Origin: Streptomyces sp. MNU76
GTDB taxonomy: Bacteria; Actinomycetota; Actinomycetes; Streptomycetales; Streptomycetaceae
Reading direction: 5' to 3'
NCBI RefSeq assembly: GCF_020982545.1
Contig: NZ_JAJKLK010000003.1
Location: 620,001 to 684,000 of the forward strand
DNA: 64,000 nucleotides
Under the pieces are notes generated by a model. It saw nothing but the letters and a program-made list of their open reading frames with translations, was not told the origin of the DNA and made no database searches. The position numbers were made by a program, and so were the translations under genes. This document shows, in pieces, positions 61,580 to 64,000 of this stretch (its first letter is position 1; each line of letters begins with the position of its first letter).

Positions 61580-61870
61580 TACGCGGGCGGCTCTCCAGCC
61601 GCCCGGCGACGCATGGGGAGTGGGCAGGACCTTGCGCGGCCCGGCCCCCACGCCGTGCGGCACTCCTGCACGTCTCTGCTGATCGCTGCGGGGGAGTCCG
61701 TTAAGGTCGTGTCGGAGCGGCTGGGGCACACCGACGCCGCGATGACCTTGAACGTCTACAGCCATCTCTTCCCTGAGTCGGACGAGCGGGCAAGGGCGGC
61801 GGTGGACCGGGCTCTCCGTACGGTGACGGGCGAAGGCGCCCCCGCTGTGCCCTCTCCATCGGAGGGTTGA
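61580..61870 (+). pseudogene. C-terminal fragment of a tyrosine recombinase (integrase)
   Basis: The fragment keeps the C-terminal catalytic box: HAVRHSCTSLLIAAG (HxxR), LGHTDAAMTLNVYSHLFP with the second His and the nucleophile Tyr. The N-terminal arm, core-binding domain and first catalytic Arg are absent, so it cannot act alone. It marks the scar of an integrated plasmid or phage. I see no tRNA gene next to it that would serve as attachment site. Confidence 0.75.
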
Positions 61871-61908
61871 GGGAACGTGCAGGTCAGAGTGTTTGCCTTG
61901 GGGGCACA

Positions 61909-62160
61909 GTGCGATTGAGAGTGGAGTTCACGACCGAGCCCTTCGACCTCGACGAGGCCCCGGCGCACGCGCTCGTGGCGCGGGAGGTCATCGAGGCGGC
62001 CGACCTGGACGCGGTCGACGTCGGCCCGTTCGGCAACACGGCGGAGGGGCGGGCCGACGCCGTGCTGGCGGCCGTGGAGGCGCTGTTGCGCCGGACGCTG
62101 GAGTCCGGCGCCACTCGGATCTCGCTCCAGGTCAATGTGGTCGGGGAGGGCGGCGAGTGA
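61909..62160 (+). CDS. Small protein resembling the thiamine-binding YkoF/MTH1187 family
   Basis: The 83-residue protein reads RVEFTTEPFDLDEAPAHALV, then GPFGNTAEG and SGATRISLQVNVVGEG. This ferredoxin-like beta-alpha pattern, with a conserved EG and a final amphipathic strand, resembles small thiamine-binding proteins, but the match is from memory and loose. GTG 61909 follows a GGGGG run; other starts (TTG 61915) are possible. It overlaps the next gene by 4 bases. Confidence 0.6.
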   Translation: MRLRVEFTTEPFDLDEAPAHALVAREVIEAADLDAVDVGPFGNTAEGRADAVLAAVEALLRRTLESGATRISLQVNVVGEGGE

Positions 62161-62525
62161 CCGGCGCCGACGACGAGCGTTTCGTCGCGGCGGTCAAGCC
62201 GCTGGTCGACGCCATGGGCGGTCTCATGCTCCCGCCGGACGAGGCCGGCCCCGACGACGTCGTCCTGGCCTGGGAGGGTGCGGACGTCGTCGCCGTACGG
62301 CTGCCGCAGCTCGCCGAGTCGCTGGATCACCTCCTCGCCGCGATGGAGCGCCAGAAGGGCAGGCCGCTCGCCGACCTCGACCGCAGGGCCAAGCAGGAGG
62401 TCGTACGGACCCTGGAGGCGCGCGGCGCCTTCTCGGTGCGCCACGGCGTGGAGACCGTCGCGAGCGCCCTCGGGGTCAGCCGCTTCACCGTCTACAACTA
62501 CCTCAACCGTGACAAAGAGACCTGA
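62157..62525 (+). CDS. Small helix-turn-helix protein
   Basis: The 122-residue protein has an N-terminal region without recognisable motif and a C-terminal Fis-like helix-turn-helix (RHGVETVASALGVSRFTVYNYLNRD). GTG 62157 overlaps the previous stop. Its position directly before the uric-acid operon, with a dyad in between, makes it a candidate regulator of uraD-uraH-urate oxidase; this is inference. Confidence 0.78.
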   Translation: MTGADDERFVAAVKPLVDAMGGLMLPPDEAGPDDVVLAWEGADVVAVRLPQLAESLDHLLAAMERQKGRPLADLDRRAKQEVVRTLEARGAFSVRHGVETVASALGVSRFTVYNYLNRDKET

Positions 62526-62557
62526 GCCCCACGGGCGAGTGTCGTAACCGCGATTTT

Positions 62558-62598
62558 TCAACAAACTGTTGACGCAAGGTCGTCGCGGGGCGTTAGCT
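62558..62598 (+). promoter_or_regulatory. uraD promoter with TCAACA-AAC-TGTTGA operator
   Basis: A perfect 6-3-6 dyad (62558-62572) overlaps TTGACG (62569-62574), which is followed after 18 bases by TTAGCT (62593-62598). A protein on the dyad would cover the -35 box, so repression relieved by a purine-pathway signal is plausible. Confidence 0.6.
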
Positions 62599-62637
62599 TG
62601 CCGTAGCCAGTCCAGCACCACGGCGACGGAGGCTCCC

Positions 62638-63162
62638 GTGACTTCGCGTTCCTCGACACCGGGCCTCGCCCGTTTCAACGCCCTGGAGGAGCACGTGGCC
62701 GCCGCCGCGCTCCACGAGGCGTGTGCCTCGGCCGCATGGGGGCGCAGACTCCTCGCCGGCCGCCCCTACGCCGCCGTCGAGGACCTCCTCGCCGCCAGTG
62801 ACGCGGCCATGGCCGAACTGGGCGAGGAAGACCTGGCGCAGGCCATGGCCGGGCACCCCCCGATCGGCCGCCCGAAGCCGGGCGACCCGACCTCGGCCCG
62901 TGAGCAGCGCGGTATGGCCGGCGCCTCCGACGAGCTCAGGGCGGAGATGCTCGAACTGAACCTGGCCTACCAGGAGAAGTTCGGCCATGTCTTCCTGATC
63001 TGCGCCACCGGCCGGACCGGCGAGCAGATGCGCGACGCGGTCCGGGACCGGATCGGCAACGCGCCGGAGCGGGAACGCGAGATCGTCCGCACCGAACTGG
63101 GCAAGATCAACCGCATCCGCCTGGCCCGGCTCGTCGACGTCGAAGAGGAAGCCCGATCATGA
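62638..63162 (+). CDS. uraD: OHCU decarboxylase
   Basis: The 174-residue enzyme decarboxylates 2-oxo-4-hydroxy-4-carboxy-5-ureidoimidazoline to S-allantoin, the last step of urate oxidation. GHPPIGRP contains the catalytic His, SAREQ the partner Glu, and YQEKFGHVFLICATGRT the substrate loop. GTG 62638 has CGGAGG 5 bases upstream. It overlaps uraH by 4 bases (ATGA). The glyoxylate finally formed from allantoin feeds gcl, hyi and glxR elsewhere in the window. Confidence 0.94.
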   Translation: MTSRSSTPGLARFNALEEHVAAAALHEACASAAWGRRLLAGRPYAAVEDLLAASDAAMAELGEEDLAQAMAGHPPIGRPKPGDPTSAREQRGMAGASDELRAEMLELNLAYQEKFGHVFLICATGRTGEQMRDAVRDRIGNAPEREREIVRTELGKINRIRLARLVDVEEEARS

Positions 63163-63572
63163 GCACCAGCACGACCGCCTCGGTGTCCACGCACATCCTG
63201 GACACCTCCGTCGGGCGCCCCGCCCCGGGCGTCGCCGTCCACGTCGCCGCCCGCTCCGGACGGGAAGCGGACTGGCGGGCGCTCGGCGGCTCTGCGACCG
63301 ACGCCGACGGCCGCTGCAAGGACCTCCCGGCCCTGCCGGAGGGCACCACACAGGTGCGACTCGACTTCGAGGTCGAGCCGTACCTCGCCCGGAACGCCGC
63401 ACAGACCGTGCACAAGCAAGCCGATGCGCAGCAGGACGCCCCCGCGAATCGGGACAGCGGTGCCGTGTTCTTCCCCGAGGTCGTCATCACCTTCACGGTG
63501 ACGCCCGGCGAGCACTACCACGTACCGCTGCTGCTCAACCCGTTCGGCTACTCCGTTTATCGAGGGAGCTAG
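63159..63572 (+). CDS. uraH: 5-Hydroxyisourate hydrolase
   Basis: The 137-residue transthyretin-like enzyme hydrolyses 5-hydroxyisourate. It has VSTHILDTSVGRPA with the N-terminal catalytic His, a central Arg-containing strand, HYHVPLLLNPFGYSVYRGS with the second His and the diagnostic C-terminal YRGS. A loop with extra polar residues (about 85-100) is somewhat longer than usual. ATG 63159 overlaps the uraD stop. Confidence 0.95.
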   Translation: MSTSTTASVSTHILDTSVGRPAPGVAVHVAARSGREADWRALGGSATDADGRCKDLPALPEGTTQVRLDFEVEPYLARNAAQTVHKQADAQQDAPANRDSGAVFFPEVVITFTVTPGEHYHVPLLLNPFGYSVYRGS

Positions 63573-63574
63573 CT

Positions 63575-64000
63575 ATGCCCATCCTTGGACCCAACCAGTA
63601 CGGCAAGGCAGAGAACCGCGTCGTACGCATCACGCGGGACGGCGCCACCCACCACATCAAGGACCTCAACGTCTCGGTCTCGCTGAGCGGCGACATGGAC
63701 GAGGTCCACCTCTCGGGGTCGAACGCGAACGTCCTGCCGACGGACACCACCAAGAACACCGTGTACGCCTTCGCCAAGGAGCACGGCATCGAGTCCGCCG
63801 AACAGTTCGGCATCCATCTCGCCCGGCACTTCGTGACCTCCCAGCCGGCCATCCACCGGGCCCGTATCCGTATCGAGCAGTACGCCTGGGAGCGCATCGA
63901 GCACGGCGGCGAGGGCGCGCACTCCTTCGTCCGGCAGGGCCAGGAGACCCGGCTGACCCAGATCGCCCACGACGGCTCGTCGTGGGAGGTCGTCTCCGGT
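63575..64000 (+). CDS. Urate oxidase, N-terminal part
   Basis: The frame begins two bases after uraH with ATG 63575 (GAGGGAG upstream) and runs off the window after 142 codons. It matches urate oxidase: LGPNQYGKAENRVVRI with the catalytic Lys, VLPTDTTKNTVYAFAKEHGIES (Thr of the catalytic dyad) and ARIRIEQYAWERI. The enzyme oxidises urate to 5-hydroxyisourate, the substrate of uraH. Confidence 0.95.
   Translation, partial: MPILGPNQYGKAENRVVRITRDGATHHIKDLNVSVSLSGDMDEVHLSGSNANVLPTDTTKNTVYAFAKEHGIESAEQFGIHLARHFVTSQPAIHRARIRIEQYAWERIEHGGEGAHSFVRQGQETRLTQIAHDGSSWEVVSG

Overview
The window is high-GC actinobacterial DNA, almost certainly from a Streptomyces. The signs are very GC-rich third positions, many GTG starts, frequent 4-nt GTGA/ATGA overlaps, large LuxR-type ATPase regulators, a Tat-exported oxidase and a TTA leucine codon near the start of a cluster regulator. 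Coding density is high, but both flanks contain decayed genes. No rRNA, tRNA or CRISPR array was seen.

Layout. (1) 1-6224 is a scrambled flank. It holds a gene tail, a 163-bp palindromic element, a TetR/permease pair, a stub of an amidohydrolase, an esterase, a possible group II intron scrap and a frameshifted AbiEii-type nucleotidyltransferase pair. (2) 6225-18172 looks like core chromosome: corA, a winged-helix AlkZ-like protein, a secreted trypsin-like protease, two LuxR-type regulators, two AMP-forming acyl-CoA ligases and a zinc-ribbon protein. (3) gcl (18413-20197) on one side and glxR-hyi (43354-45140) on the other are the glyoxylate-salvage genes used after allantoin breakdown. A matching dyad, TTCCG-N5-YGGAA, lies upstream of both gcl and hyi. 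(4) Between them, 20439-42410 is a compact biosynthetic gene cluster. (5) 45307-57190 is an aromatic-catabolism region: LLM oxidoreductase, two P450s, two ferredoxins, a ferredoxin reductase, an acetoacetate-decarboxylase-like protein, an aldehyde dehydrogenase, a class III extradiol dioxygenase, a fumarylacetoacetase-family enzyme and a TetR regulator. A glutamine-synthetase-like enzyme sits beside it, and a permease, a PuuC-like dehydrogenase and a PuuD-like amidase follow. (6) 61178-61870 holds two gene remnants, one an integrase C-terminus. (7) 61909-64000 starts the uric-acid operon (uraD, uraH, urate oxidase running off the end).

The most interesting part is region 4. It encodes two separate routes to aminohydroxybenzoates. 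One is an extra aspartate kinase plus GriI/GriH-type enzymes, known from 3-amino-4-hydroxybenzoate (3,4-AHBA) synthesis. The other is a class II DAHP synthase, a PhzE-type ADIC synthase, a PhzD-type isochorismatase and a DhbA-type dehydrogenase, which together should give 3-hydroxyanthranilate. Directly beside the 3,4-AHBA genes are a PaaK-like adenylate-forming ligase and an amidohydrolase-fold protein with altered metal ligands; such a pair is associated with benzoxazole formation. Two FAD monooxygenases, a Tat-exported bicovalent-flavin oxidase, two AtaL/DUF1857 proteins, an SDR, an MFS exporter and a TTA-containing LAL regulator complete it. An E-box-like motif related to TTCACGTGATC sits in all four main promoter regions of the cluster. 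I infer a benzoxazole or related fused aminophenol product made from 3,4-AHBA, 3-hydroxyanthranilate or both, under bldA and LAL control.
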